Below are positions 9,158-18,176 of a DNA stretch of 64,000 nucleotides, in pieces. Within the stretch, counting starts at the first letter, position 1. Every line of letters starts with the position of its first letter. Origin of the DNA: Butyricimonas muris (GTDB lineage Bacteria; Bacteroidota; Bacteroidia; Bacteroidales; Marinifilaceae). The stretch is taken from assembly GCF_046365375.1 (NCBI RefSeq), contig NZ_JBKEIT010000004.1, positions 1 to 64,000 on the forward strand, in the 5' to 3' direction. A model generated the notes under the pieces. That model ran no database searches, had not been told where the DNA came from, and saw only the letters and a list, made by a program, of their open reading frames with translations. The translations under genes and the position numbers were made by a program.

Positions 9158-10030
9158 ATGAAAAAGTTTTCGGGAGTAGGGGTTGCTTTGGTTACTCCGT
9201 TTGACGAAATGGGAAATATCGACGAAAGTTCTTTAAGAAACCTCGTGAATTACGTGATAGACGGTGGTGTCGATTATCTGGTGGCTTTGGGTACTACTTC
9301 GGAGGCCGCGACAATGACGGTAGAGGAGAGGGCTTACGTGGTGAACGTGATCACGGAGGAGAATGCCGGGCGGTTGCCGATTGTCTTGGGTGTTGGAGGA
9401 AATAACACGGCTCATGTTGTGGAGGAACTTGCCACGTTACCTTATTTAAGGCAGGGAGATGCAATATTGAGTGTTACACCTTATTATAATAAGCCTTCAC
9501 AGCAGGGATTATATAATCATTTTAAAGCTATCGCGGAACATTCGCCTCTTCCGGTAATCTTGTACAATGTTCCGGGGCGTACTTCCGTGAATATGACGGC
9601 TGCAACCACGTTGCGACTGGCTCTTGATTTTGAAAATATTATCGCGATAAAAGAGGCTGCCGGTAATTTTGAACAGGCGACTTCCATTATTGCCGGGATG
9701 CCGGAGAATTTTATATTCCTTTCGGGTGACGACGGCATTGCCCTGCCCTTGATTTCTATTGGCGGGAGTGGGGTTATCTCTGTGATCGCGAACGTGTTGC
9801 CGTATGACTTTTCTACTATGGTGCATTTGGCTTTGGAAGGAGAATTTGGGGAAGCGAAAGATATCCACTTGCGCTTGGGTGAGATGTTCAAGGCTCTTTT
9901 CGAGGAGGGAAATCCTGCCGGGGTGAAAGCAGCCTTGCATGCCAAAGGGGTTATTGCCAGTCAAAAACTACGTTCGCCCTTGTGCGAGGTGAGTGATGCT
10001 TTGTACCAGAAATTGAAACGAGGTGTGTAA
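9158..10030 (+). CDS. dapA: 4-hydroxy-tetrahydrodipicolinate synthase
   Basis: DapA condenses pyruvate with aspartate semialdehyde, the first committed step towards diaminopimelate and lysine, in the cytoplasm. The 290-aa TIM barrel shows the phosphate-like GTTSE motif at 45-49, the YNVPGRT loop with catalytic Tyr 136, and the Schiff-base Lys 165 in AIKEAAGN. Length is normal for the family. It is preceded by the unknown 172-aa gene. lysC and lysA of the same pathway lie about 15 kb away in this window. Confidence 0.97.
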   Translation: MKKFSGVGVALVTPFDEMGNIDESSLRNLVNYVIDGGVDYLVALGTTSEAATMTVEERAYVVNVITEENAGRLPIVLGVGGNNTAHVVEELATLPYLRQGDAILSVTPYYNKPSQQGLYNHFKAIAEHSPLPVILYNVPGRTSVNMTAATTLRLALDFENIIAIKEAAGNFEQATSIIAGMPENFIFLSGDDGIALPLISIGGSGVISVIANVLPYDFSTMVHLALEGEFGEAKDIHLRLGEMFKALFEEGNPAGVKAALHAKGVIASQKLRSPLCEVSDALYQKLKRGV

Positions 10031-10039
10031 AACACACCT
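10021..10039. terminator. Bidirectional hairpin between dapA and gldG
   Basis: AGGTGTG and CACACCT form a 7-bp stem around TAAAA. It overlaps the dapA stop codon and lies just beyond the converging gldG stop. T-runs are weak on both sides. Confidence 0.5.
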
Positions 10040-10045
10040 TCCATT

Positions 10046-11545
10046 TTAATCTATATATCCGGACTGGGAACGTCTCAGTCTTTTTAATTTGTATTGCCTG
10101 TACTGGAACAAGCCGATTAATAGTATAATGACGATAGGCAAGAAAAAGTTGAAATATTTCAAGAATGTCCGGTATGAATTACTTACCGGTTCTAATGTCT
10201 GATTCACTATGTATTTGTTCCTCAATTTTATCAACCCGGAATCGTCAGCCAACCATTCGATAGAGTTTATGGCAAACCTGATGTTGTCTAGGCGAAGGGC
10301 ATCGTAGTCATTGTCTTCCATGAAGCTGGCATTCGAGATGACGATGATAGCACTTTTGTCGTCTTCATTATTCAATAAGGCAGCCACGACGTTGTTCGGG
10401 CGGTTGAAGTCATGGCGGGTCCACGTCTTCTGTATGTCGAAGAACACGGGAACTTCCTGTACTCCCGATGTCGGGGAAGTTTTTGCCAACGGGGTGAACG
10501 TGTAGGCGGAAGTGGTTTTCACGTTTGTCATACTACTCGCGAAGAGTAGTGATATGGCATTCAATCCGTTTGTGATAACATGAGAACTGAATTTCTGTAT
10601 GGTTGGCATATACGGAAAACTGACCTCACTTTGATATAGGAAAAAAGGTCCTTGAGATACCCGGATTCGTCCGCAATAGCTATCGATCACGAAGTCATAG
10701 TTGATCTTCAGTCCGAAGTTTTCCAGCATATCTTCAAGACCGACACGATTGATAAAACCGTTATTTTGACTTGCTGTGATTTGTCCGACCGCGTGATTCA
10801 GCGCGATATACAGTCTTCCGCCTTGCTTCAAGTATTCTTGGAGTCGTTTAATCTCTTCCTTGCTGAAACTGTCTCTGGGACCCATGATACAAATCACTTT
10901 GTAACGGTTCAAGTCTGTGAATTGGTCGATGTATAATGATTCCAAACGTGCGTTTCGGAAAAGTTCATGTCTGATTTGGGTGATCTTGTCGCGGAGCATT
11001 TCGTTGTGTCCCAGCAAGAAGCCGATATTCGGTTTTGTCGTGTCGCACGCTTCTTTTAACATGCGAGTCACTTCGTATTCCAGCGGGGTATGCTGGCTGA
11101 TAAGGGGGATGACCGATTTTTTGTTCCCGATTTGTATGACTGCCCCGAAGTAGATTTTTTGGATCTTCACCATATCTCTTTCCATGCTTTCTTGGGAGAA
11201 GGGATGTATGCCGGCTTCCAAGGCAAGTATTTCTCTCGAGTCGTTGTCCGGCGTGATGGTGGTGATCGTGAACGATTTGTTGCTAAGGGTTTTGTATTCT
11301 TTGAGCAAGTGTTTAAATTCCCGTCCCATTTTCATTTTGTCCTGCGAAAGTCCTTCAGACATGAAAAGGGTTACGGAAACGTCTTTATCGACTTTTTTAA
11401 TCATATTTTTGCTCACGGGGCTCAACGAGTATTTCTTGTTGCTCGTGAGGTCTATTCTGGCAAAAACGAAATAGGAGACAATATTTACCGCTATCAGTGA
11501 TAAAATCAGGAAGGTGGGGTTATATATGAATTTGTTTTTCATCAC
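10046..11545 (-). CDS. gldG: Gliding-motility-type ABC transporter auxiliary protein GldG
   Basis: This 499-aa membrane-anchored periplasmic subunit belongs to the GldA-GldF-GldG ABC system. A transmembrane helix near the N-terminus (about 12-30) is followed by a large DUF4350-like extracytoplasmic domain, with the pattern KPNIGFLLGHNEM and later IKRLQEYLKQGGRLYIALN, and a second helix near the C-terminus (about 465-483). It follows gldF by 10 bp and closes the operon. GldFGA is needed for gliding in Flavobacterium. Bacteroidales are mostly non-gliding, so its role here is probably general envelope transport. Confidence 0.88.
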   Translation of the reverse strand: MMKNKFIYNPTFLILSLIAVNIVSYFVFARIDLTSNKKYSLSPVSKNMIKKVDKDVSVTLFMSEGLSQDKMKMGREFKHLLKEYKTLSNKSFTITTITPDNDSREILALEAGIHPFSQESMERDMVKIQKIYFGAVIQIGNKKSVIPLISQHTPLEYEVTRMLKEACDTTKPNIGFLLGHNEMLRDKITQIRHELFRNARLESLYIDQFTDLNRYKVICIMGPRDSFSKEEIKRLQEYLKQGGRLYIALNHAVGQITASQNNGFINRVGLEDMLENFGLKINYDFVIDSYCGRIRVSQGPFFLYQSEVSFPYMPTIQKFSSHVITNGLNAISLLFASSMTNVKTTSAYTFTPLAKTSPTSGVQEVPVFFDIQKTWTRHDFNRPNNVVAALLNNEDDKSAIIVISNASFMEDNDYDALRLDNIRFAINSIEWLADDSGLIKLRNKYIVNQTLEPVSNSYRTFLKYFNFFLPIVIILLIGLFQYRQYKLKRLRRSQSGYID

Positions 11546-11555
11546 TAGGTATATA

Positions 11556-12278
11556 TTAGGCTCTGGTTCGACTGATATAGTATCTCGCTAGCGCGAGGAA
11601 CAAGGTTACAATACTGACGAAATATACAAAGTCTTTCGTGTCGATGACTCCGCGGGGAATGGCATCGAAATGTTCGCCCATGGATAAATAAGTAAACAGG
11701 GCAGCGATGAAACCGGAGCCGAACAGTCCCGCGATAAACTCGAACAGGAATTGGAACCATATCCCGATGGCAAAGGTGACGAAAAAAGCAACAATCGTGT
11801 TTGACGTCAATGACGACGCGAATATGCCCATGCTGATATAGCAACCGCTAACCAGTATTAGTCCGAGGTAGCCGCAAATCCCGGCAGCATAGTCCACATG
11901 CCCGAGTGATGTCAGCGTAATGTAATAGGGCAGAGTCAGTAACAGGCATAGAATGACTTGCAGGAGTATCGCGAAAAATTTACCGCAAAGGAATTGCCAC
12001 GGTTTTATCGGTTTCGTGAACAGGAGTTCGAACGTGCCGTCCTTTCGTTCGTCCGATATGCTTTTCATCGTGAGCACGGGAACCATGAAAAAAAGCGTCC
12101 AGTAGAACACGTTGAACAAGTAACTCAAAGAGGCTTGTCCGGTGTAAAATACGTTTTTCCACGAGAACCAGCAGATGAATCCCGTTATGCAAAAGAAAAC
12201 CGTGTAAATAATGTATATCGCGAGCGAGTTGAACGCGACTTTTAATTCTTTATCTATGATAACTTTTACTGCGCCCAT
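11556..12278 (-). CDS. gldF: ABC-2 type permease GldF
   Basis: This 240-aa integral membrane subunit has about six hydrophobic helices, the first at roughly 18-38 and the last near 215-235. It carries the typical ISDERKDGTFELLFTKPI segment of ABC-2 permeases after the second helix. It lies between gldA (3 bp upstream) and gldG (10 bp downstream) in a three-gene operon and forms the channel driven by GldA. The substrate is unknown. Confidence 0.88.
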   Translation of the reverse strand: MGAVKVIIDKELKVAFNSLAIYIIYTVFFCITGFICWFSWKNVFYTGQASLSYLFNVFYWTLFFMVPVLTMKSISDERKDGTFELLFTKPIKPWQFLCGKFFAILLQVILCLLLTLPYYITLTSLGHVDYAAGICGYLGLILVSGCYISMGIFASSLTSNTIVAFFVTFAIGIWFQFLFEFIAGLFGSGFIAALFTYLSMGEHFDAIPRGVIDTKDFVYFVSIVTLFLALARYYISRTRA

Positions 12279-12281
12279 GAA

Positions 12282-13208
12282 TTATTCGTTTTGAGTGACT
12301 TTTCGAAATATATCTTCCAGTCTGGTCTGCACGGGAGTGAGTTCACTGATATACCAATCATGTTCCCGGCAGAGGTCAAATATGGTTCGTCCGATTTCCA
12401 CGTCGGGTTTGCACTGGATCTCGAAGTTTTGCTCTTGGGTAATCTCCATGTGCAATATCTCCGGGAGCGTGCACAAGGCATCGTGGATGACCGGTATGTC
12501 GTCCCCTTTGATGCCCAGTTTGAAACTGTAACCCGCGTCGGATTTCCGGCGGAGTTCGGATGTCGTCCCGTTTGCCACGATCTTGCCATTACTCATGATC
12601 ATTACCTGATCACAAGTCGTTTCAATCTCGGATAAAATATGAGAGCTTAGAATCACCGTTTTGTCTTCCCCGATGGTCTTGATGATTTTGCGGATAGCAA
12701 AGATCTGGTTCGGGTCGAGTCCGGTAGTCGGTTCGTCCAAAATAACAACTTCCGGATCATGAATAAGGGCTTGAGCGATTCCGACACGTTGCCGATAACC
12801 TTTGGATAGCTCGTGAATCTTTTTATGTTTCTCGTTATCAAGTCCGCACAACCGGATCATATCGAGTACCCGTGCCGTGATTTTGTATTTCGGGATGTCT
12901 TGAAGTTTACCGATAAAAAACAGGAAGTCGATCACGTTCATTTCCGGGTACAGCGGGTTGTGTTCCGGGAGGTAGCCGATGACCTTTTTGATTTTTCCTG
13001 CCTGCTTCCAGATGGAGTAATCGCCGAAATTGATATTCCCGCGTTCGGGCAAGAGATAGCCTGACAATATTTTCATCGTGGTTGTTTTCCCGGCTCCGTT
13101 TGGTCCCAATAACCCAAGAACTTCCCCTCTTTTGGCTTTAAAAGAGATGGAATCCACGGCTTTGTGTCCTTCGAAAGACTTCGTTAATTTATCCACAATG
13201 ACATCCAT
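12282..13208 (-). CDS. gldA: ABC transporter ATPase GldA
   Basis: This 308-aa ATP-binding subunit has Walker A GPNGAGKT at 35-42, the signature LSKGYRQRVG near 134, and Walker B VVILDEPTTGLDP near 155. A C-terminal regulatory extension of about 90 residues follows. It is the first gene of gldA-gldF-gldG. A -7 element lies 24 bases upstream of its ATG. Confidence 0.9.
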   Translation of the reverse strand: MDVIVDKLTKSFEGHKAVDSISFKAKRGEVLGLLGPNGAGKTTTMKILSGYLLPERGNINFGDYSIWKQAGKIKKVIGYLPEHNPLYPEMNVIDFLFFIGKLQDIPKYKITARVLDMIRLCGLDNEKHKKIHELSKGYRQRVGIAQALIHDPEVVILDEPTTGLDPNQIFAIRKIIKTIGEDKTVILSSHILSEIETTCDQVMIMSNGKIVANGTTSELRRKSDAGYSFKLGIKGDDIPVIHDALCTLPEILHMEITQEQNFEIQCKPDVEIGRTIFDLCREHDWYISELTPVQTRLEDIFRKVTQNE

Positions 13209-13231
13209 GGGCAGCTGTTATTTGTTTTCTA

Positions 13232-13239
13232 CAAAAATA
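13232..13239 (-). promoter_or_regulatory. Promoter -7 element upstream of gldA
   Basis: The minus strand reads TATTTTTG, matching TAnnTTTG, 23 bases before the gldA ATG at 13208. No TTG lies at the expected 20-base distance. Confidence 0.45.
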
Positions 13240-13341
13240 GTCATTCAAATTGATGATTTACGGCTTTAATAATCTTTAACCGAGTAATTAACAAGGTTTT
13301 AATCAATAGTGTTAAGTTTTTACATTTCTAGCGACAATCGT

Positions 13342-14373
13342 TTACTTGTGTTTATCGGATGATTCACGCACGATTAACTCGCAATTGACGATCTCTTTTC
13401 TTATCCTCGCGTGCCTGCTGTTTATGATTTGTTCGAACAATAATTCAGCCGCGGTTTTTCCTATTTTTTCCGGGAATTGATTTATCGAACTAACCGTGGG
13501 ATTCATGTACCGGGAGCGTTTCGTGTTGGAGAACCCTACCACGGCAATGTCCTGCGGGATATTGAGTTTTTTCTCTTTTATCGCCTCAATCGCACCGATA
13601 GCCAGATCATCCGTGATACCGAATATGGCATCCGGTCTTTCCCGCGTTTCGAGTAATTGTAGCGTGGCCTGCTTGCCGGATTCAACGGTTAAGTCCGAAC
13701 AGTAACGGATATAATTTTCCTTTATAGGTATATGATTTGCTTCCAGCGCTTTCCGGTAACCTTCCATGCGTTTGCCGCCGATGGCTATTTGTTCCGGTCC
13801 GGTTAATATGGCAATCTTTTTGCATCCGACCGACACGAGATGTTGTATCGCTTGGAAGGCAGCGGTAACACCGTCAGTCACGACTCTCGATACTCCTTCC
13901 ACGGAACCCGTTGTGCGGTCGAATAATACCACGGGGATTCCGGATTCTTGGATTTGTTTCACGTGGTCAAATTCTTTTGTCTCGTGCGATAGAGCCATGA
14001 TGATTCCGTCCGCCCGGTTTGCCAATAGGACGTCCACGCTTTTTTTCTCTTTCTCGAAGTTTTCGTTTGAGGAGATAACCAACACGTTGTACCCGTGACC
14101 GTCAGCTACTTCCTCGATTGTTTTTACCACGGTAGCGTAAAACGTGCTCACGATCTGGGGTACGATAACCCCGATCGAGTGGCTCTTGTGCGTTTTCAGC
14201 GCGACGGCAAGGGGATTGGGCTTGTACCCGAGTTGCTTGGCCAAGTCTTGCACTTTTTTGCGGGTTTTAGCGCTGATTTCATGATTGTCTTTCAAAGCAC
14301 GGGAAACCGTTGATACCGATATTTTCAGTTTCTCCGCGATGTCCTTGATTGTTACAGGCTTCTGTGTTGTCAT
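13342..14373 (-). CDS. LacI-family transcriptional regulator
   Basis: This 343-aa protein has an N-terminal LacI helix-turn-helix (VTIKDIAEKLKISVSTVSRA, about 4-25), a hinge helix (KPNPLAVALKTHKS) and a periplasmic-binding-protein-like sensor domain (SIGVIVPQIVSTFYATVVKT onward). Its target and inducer are unknown. It follows the PgpH gene by 18 bp in the same direction, and the gldA gene comes next, 133 bp downstream. Sequence style is CcpA/GalR-like. Confidence 0.9.
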   Translation of the reverse strand: MTTQKPVTIKDIAEKLKISVSTVSRALKDNHEISAKTRKKVQDLAKQLGYKPNPLAVALKTHKSHSIGVIVPQIVSTFYATVVKTIEEVADGHGYNVLVISSNENFEKEKKSVDVLLANRADGIIMALSHETKEFDHVKQIQESGIPVVLFDRTTGSVEGVSRVVTDGVTAAFQAIQHLVSVGCKKIAILTGPEQIAIGGKRMEGYRKALEANHIPIKENYIRYCSDLTVESGKQATLQLLETRERPDAIFGITDDLAIGAIEAIKEKKLNIPQDIAVVGFSNTKRSRYMNPTVSSINQFPEKIGKTAAELLFEQIINSRHARIRKEIVNCELIVRESSDKHK

Positions 14374-14391
14374 ATACTTAATATGTTTGGG

Positions 14392-16452
14392 TCACGACTT
14401 TTTTTCTAATTTCGGGTAGGCTATACGGGCGTGATACACGTTGATCAACATTTCCGTGAATACTCGCTTCACGGTGGAGATGTCCCTGAATGTCAAGTCC
14501 GCGTTGGCGAATCTTCCTTCTTGAAGCATACCGTCTATAATATTATTTACAAGATTTGTCAAGTTTTCCTCGTCCTTTACTTCCAGAGCCCGGGAAGCGG
14601 CTTCCACGGCATCCGCCATCATGACCACCGCACATTCTTTTTTCACCGGATCGGGACCGGGATAGGTAAATAGTGCTTCGTCTATTTCTTTGTCCGGGTA
14701 TTTGTTCTTGAACGAGTAATAAAAATATTTCACCTGACTTTTGCCGTGGTGTGTGCGGATAAAGTTCTTGATGGCTTCCGGCAGTTTGTACTTGTTCGCC
14801 AGTTCAAGTCCTTGCGTGACGTGTGCGATGATAAGTTGGGCGCTCTCGTCAAAATCCAGATTACTGTGCGGGTTCAACCCACCGGTCTGGTTCTCGATGA
14901 ACATGATCGGATTGTAGGATTTACCGATGTCGTGGTATAATGCCCCGGTACGTGCCAGCAGGGGACTGCCGCCGATATGGTAAATCGCCTCTTCCGCGAG
15001 GTTGGCAACCATGAGGGAATGTTGAAAGGTTCCCGGTGCTTTCTTCGTGAGGTTACGCAATGCCGGGTGGTTCGGGTTCGAGAATTCCAGTAGACTGATT
15101 TCCGAGGTGTACCCGAAAAGTTTTTCCACGAGGTAGAGTGCCGGGTAAATCAAACTTAGTAATACCGTGTTGATAAGCAACAGAAGGATGGCAAACAAGT
15201 GTTTGGGGGCAAATGAACCTTCCTGTATAAGCGTGAAAGCCCCGTAAACAAGCACGTAAGTCAAGAATATCAAAGCCAGCGCGATGAATAATTGTGATCT
15301 GCGCTGCAAATGGGAGAGGCTGAACATGGCCACGATTCCCGCCGCTATCTGCATGAAGAAATACATGTAGTTGTTCGGGGCGTAGTACGAGATCAGCATG
15401 GTCGTGCCCAACAGCAGGTAAAGTGCCGGACGTGTGCCGAACAGTATGTTCACGATGAGCGGGAAGAACAGCACGGGTATCGCGAGAATATTTATATTCT
15501 GGAAATAACTGATACTGCCCACGGCAATGGTCAGCAGGAACATGCTATACAGGAAAAAGAAGTCTTTCGTGTTGTAGAAGAGCCTTTTTCTTGATATGTA
15601 AAGAAACATGGAAAAGCTGAGTATGGCAATCAGCGTCAGGATGGTTTGGGCGGCAGTGATTCTGATTCGGTCTACCGTCGAACCTAGACTTTGCTCGTGT
15701 TCTATACGGAAAGATTCCAGTACCTTGTATGTTTCGGGGGTGACCAGATCATTTCGGGAGATGATAATATCCCCTTTGTTTATCATGCCTTGTGTCGGCG
15801 TGATATTTTTCATGCTGGTTTCTACCGCCAGTCCTGTTTTGGTAAGGTCGTATTCCAGATTCGGGTTAATGTAGTTGTTCAAGCCCATGCTGAGGATCTT
15901 TTCCTCGGTTGTTTTCGCGAGATGCAGACTTTGTACGTATTCTACCAGTGTTTCGTATGCTTGTTTCAGCGTGTAGACATTGGAGAATTTTTCCTCTTGG
16001 GCAATACCGTCCTTAACGACCAGAATGTTTTTGATTTTGTCTGTATTGAACTTTTCCGGCATTAGAAGTATTCCGCGAGAGTATATCTCTCGTAACTTTG
16101 TCACGATCTTGTTGATGTCGTTCCCGTTGAACAAAGTTTTGTACTCGCCTAATTTTTCAGCGAATTTGTTGATCTGTACATCCGAACTTGCTTCCGTGTA
16201 ATTGAAAATGGGAGGCTGTTCTTCCCGGATCTTTTCAATTTCGGCTGTAATTTCCTCGGAACTTTTGTGCAAGGGGAAATCAATCGGGGCAATTAACGTT
16301 TCGTATTTCCACGGCATTCCTTTCTGGTAAGAGTATTTGAATCCCTCTATCTTGGGGAGTAGCAAAACTATTATACCGCAGATAATAATGATCGTACTGA
16401 TTTTGAACACGTGTTGAATCGTACGATGTTTTCTATTTTTATTACTTAGCAT
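14392..16452 (-). CDS. pgpH: 7TM-HD phosphodiesterase, PgpH-like (c-di-AMP hydrolase family)
   Basis: This 686-aa membrane protein has an N-terminal transmembrane helix (about 20-38), a large extracytoplasmic 7TMR-HDED region (about 40-260), seven membrane helices (about 265-470), and a cytoplasmic HD domain. The metal motif HDIGK starts at H507, followed by HVTQG and HHGKS. Characterised PgpH proteins hydrolyse cyclic di-AMP. An upstream TTG at 16482 is in frame, but a -7 element (16480-16487) overlaps it, so the ATG at 16452 is the better start. The trkH/trkA potassium genes elsewhere in the window are plausible c-di-AMP-regulated functions; that link is inference. Confidence 0.88.
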   Translation of the reverse strand: MLSNKNRKHRTIQHVFKISTIIIICGIIVLLLPKIEGFKYSYQKGMPWKYETLIAPIDFPLHKSSEEITAEIEKIREEQPPIFNYTEASSDVQINKFAEKLGEYKTLFNGNDINKIVTKLREIYSRGILLMPEKFNTDKIKNILVVKDGIAQEEKFSNVYTLKQAYETLVEYVQSLHLAKTTEEKILSMGLNNYINPNLEYDLTKTGLAVETSMKNITPTQGMINKGDIIISRNDLVTPETYKVLESFRIEHEQSLGSTVDRIRITAAQTILTLIAILSFSMFLYISRKRLFYNTKDFFFLYSMFLLTIAVGSISYFQNINILAIPVLFFPLIVNILFGTRPALYLLLGTTMLISYYAPNNYMYFFMQIAAGIVAMFSLSHLQRRSQLFIALALIFLTYVLVYGAFTLIQEGSFAPKHLFAILLLLINTVLLSLIYPALYLVEKLFGYTSEISLLEFSNPNHPALRNLTKKAPGTFQHSLMVANLAEEAIYHIGGSPLLARTGALYHDIGKSYNPIMFIENQTGGLNPHSNLDFDESAQLIIAHVTQGLELANKYKLPEAIKNFIRTHHGKSQVKYFYYSFKNKYPDKEIDEALFTYPGPDPVKKECAVVMMADAVEAASRALEVKDEENLTNLVNNIIDGMLQEGRFANADLTFRDISTVKRVFTEMLINVYHARIAYPKLEKKS

Positions 16453-16479
16453 GTTCGACTTTATAGAATTATCTTTGTT

Positions 16480-16487
16480 CAAAGATA
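16480..16487 (-). promoter_or_regulatory. Promoter -7 element upstream of pgpH
   Basis: The minus strand reads TATCTTTG, 27 bases before the ATG at 16452. It lies just downstream of the fabD terminator, which makes an independent promoter necessary. Confidence 0.5.
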
Positions 16488-16492
16488 TAATA

Positions 16493-16529
16493 AAATTTTA
16501 AAGCCTCCTACGGGGAGGCTTTAAAATTG
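16493..16529 (-). terminator. Terminator downstream of fabD
   Basis: An AT-flanked stem of about 15 bp (AATTTTAAAGCCTCC with GGAGGCTTTAAAATT) encloses a 5-base loop. It isolates the folE-fabD transcript from pgpH. Confidence 0.7.
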
Positions 16530-16652
16530 TTGCAAGTTACAAGTTGAGCCTTCGGCTCTGCAAGTTACAAGTTTTTGAATGAGTTCTTTTTAACCTGTAA
16601 CTTGCAGAGCCAAAGGCTCAACCTGCAACCTGTAACGTTTGCCGTCGGCAAA
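16529..16652. repeat. Intergenic GTTGCAAGTTAC-type repeat (family B), copy 2
   Basis: About 124 bp are made of tandem and inverted units: TTGCAAGTTACAAGTT, a gagccttcggctc palindrome, then the inverse units AACCTGTAACTTGCA, gagccaaaggctc and CAACCTGCAACCTGTAAC, closing with tttgccgtcggcaaa. It begins at the fabD terminator and ends three bases from the fabD stop codon. Confidence 0.65.
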
Positions 16653-16655
16653 CAC

Positions 16656-17531
16656 CTATTGCATTCCCGCGGTTTCCACTTCGGTGCTAACTTTCTTGAT
16701 CAAGCCTTGGAGAACTGATCCGGGACCGATTTCAAGGAAGGAGGAAGCTCCGTCAGCCAGCATATTTTGCACGGTTTGAGTCCAACGCACGGATGCTGTC
16801 AATTGGTCTATCAAATTTTGTTTGATTTCTTCCGGATCCGATACGGGTTTTGCATTCACGTTCTGGTAAACCGGGCAGATCGGTTTGGAGAAGTGCGTGT
16901 TTTTAATCGCATCCGCCAATTCTTGACGGGCGGGTTCCATCAAAGGGGAGTGGAATGCGCCGCCTACTTTCAACGGGAGAGCCCGTTTTGCTCCTGCCGC
17001 TTTTAATTTCTCGCAAGCCGCGGTGACGCCTTCTATGGTTCCGGAGATTACGATTTGTCCCGGACTGTTGTAATTGGCGGGTACCACCACGTCATCAATT
17101 TCCTCTAGTGCTTTTTCCACGGTTTCATCCGGCAAACCTAGGATTGCCGCCATTGTTGACGGGCGTGCCTCGCATGCCTTTTGCATGGCAAGTGCCCGGG
17201 CGTGTACCAGACGTAATCCGTCTTCAAACGAGAGGGCGCCGTTAGCCACAAGCGCGGAAAATTCTCCCAGCGAGTGACCTGCAACCATGTCCGGTTTCTC
17301 GGTCAACGATTTGGCCAGTATCACGGAGTGAAGAAATATTGCCGGCTGGGTTACTTTGGTTTGTTTCAGGTCTTCGTCAGTTCCGTTGAACATCAGATCC
17401 GTGATGCGGAATCCCAGTATTTCGTTCGCTTTCTCGAATAATTCTTTCGCCTCGGGAGAGTTTTCATACAAGTCTTTACCCATTCCCACGAATTGAGCGC
17501 CTTGGCCCGGAAAAACAAATGCTTTTTTCAT
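16656..17531 (-). CDS. fabD: Malonyl-CoA:ACP S-malonyltransferase
   Basis: FabD transfers malonyl from CoA to acyl carrier protein to feed fatty acid elongation. The 291-aa sequence shows the FPGQGAQ motif at 7-13, the nucleophile Ser 87 in GHSLGEFSAL, and the catalytic His 194 in GAFHSPLM. Length is slightly below E. coli FabD (309 aa) but complete. It follows folE by 18 bp in the same direction, so the two are probably co-transcribed and end at the hairpin at 16493-16529. Confidence 0.96.
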   Translation of the reverse strand: MKKAFVFPGQGAQFVGMGKDLYENSPEAKELFEKANEILGFRITDLMFNGTDEDLKQTKVTQPAIFLHSVILAKSLTEKPDMVAGHSLGEFSALVANGALSFEDGLRLVHARALAMQKACEARPSTMAAILGLPDETVEKALEEIDDVVVPANYNSPGQIVISGTIEGVTAACEKLKAAGAKRALPLKVGGAFHSPLMEPARQELADAIKNTHFSKPICPVYQNVNAKPVSDPEEIKQNLIDQLTASVRWTQTVQNMLADGASSFLEIGPGSVLQGLIKKVSTEVETAGMQ

Positions 17532-17549
17532 ACTCGTTTTGTTTATTTC

Positions 17550-18176
17550 CTAATGAAATTTGTTACTAATTAATCGGATAAACTCCTCCCGCGTGGCAAG
17601 TTTCTCGAACGCGCCGCTAAAGTCGGAGGTTGTTGTTACCGAGTTTTGTTTTTGTACACCCCGCATCATCATACACATGTGCTGCGCCTCGATCACCACG
17701 GCAACGCCCAAGGGATTGAGGGTATTTTGAATACAATTTTTTATGTCGTTCGTCAGTCTTTCCTGTACCTGCAATCTTCTGGAGAAGGCTTCCACTACCC
17801 GTGCTATTTTACTTAGTCCCGTGATATACCCGTTCGGGATATATGCCACGTGCGCCCGCCCGATGAAGGGCAGCATGTGATGTTCGCAAAGGGAATATAT
17901 CTCGATGTCTTTCACGATCACCATTTGGCGGTAGTCTTCTTTGAAGAGGGCGGAACGCAGGATTTCTTCCGGGTTTTCATGATATCCCCTTGTCATGAAT
18001 TGCATGGCTTTCGCTACACGGTACGGGGTTTTTATCAATCCTTCCCTGTCTGCATCCTCACCCAGCAGTTTCAGTATTTCTTTATAATGGTAACTTAATT
18101 GTTCCGTTTTTGTTTTATTGTAATATTCTACCTTGCGGTAAAATTCTTCTTCGTCATCCAATTCCGTGTATTTCAT
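17550..18176 (-). CDS. folE: GTP cyclohydrolase I
   Basis: FolE converts GTP to 7,8-dihydroneopterin triphosphate, the entry to folate synthesis and a source for queuosine precursors. The 208-aa protein has the family core: zinc ligands Cys 97, His 100 and Cys 168 (in CEHHMLPF and HMCMMMRGV), the GLSKIARVVEAF helix and the QERLTNDI active-site segment. All ligands are present, so it is the zinc-dependent type IA enzyme. It is the first gene of a pair with fabD. Confidence 0.96.
   Translation of the reverse strand: MKYTELDDEEEFYRKVEYYNKTKTEQLSYHYKEILKLLGEDADREGLIKTPYRVAKAMQFMTRGYHENPEEILRSALFKEDYRQMVIVKDIEIYSLCEHHMLPFIGRAHVAYIPNGYITGLSKIARVVEAFSRRLQVQERLTNDIKNCIQNTLNPLGVAVVIEAQHMCMMMRGVQKQNSVTTTSDFSGAFEKLATREEFIRLISNKFH

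Noticed and set aside
10046..13208. gldA-gldF-gldG as evidence that the organism glides
   Set aside because: These genes are widespread in non-gliding Bacteroidales, and no other gliding or type IX secretion genes are in the window.
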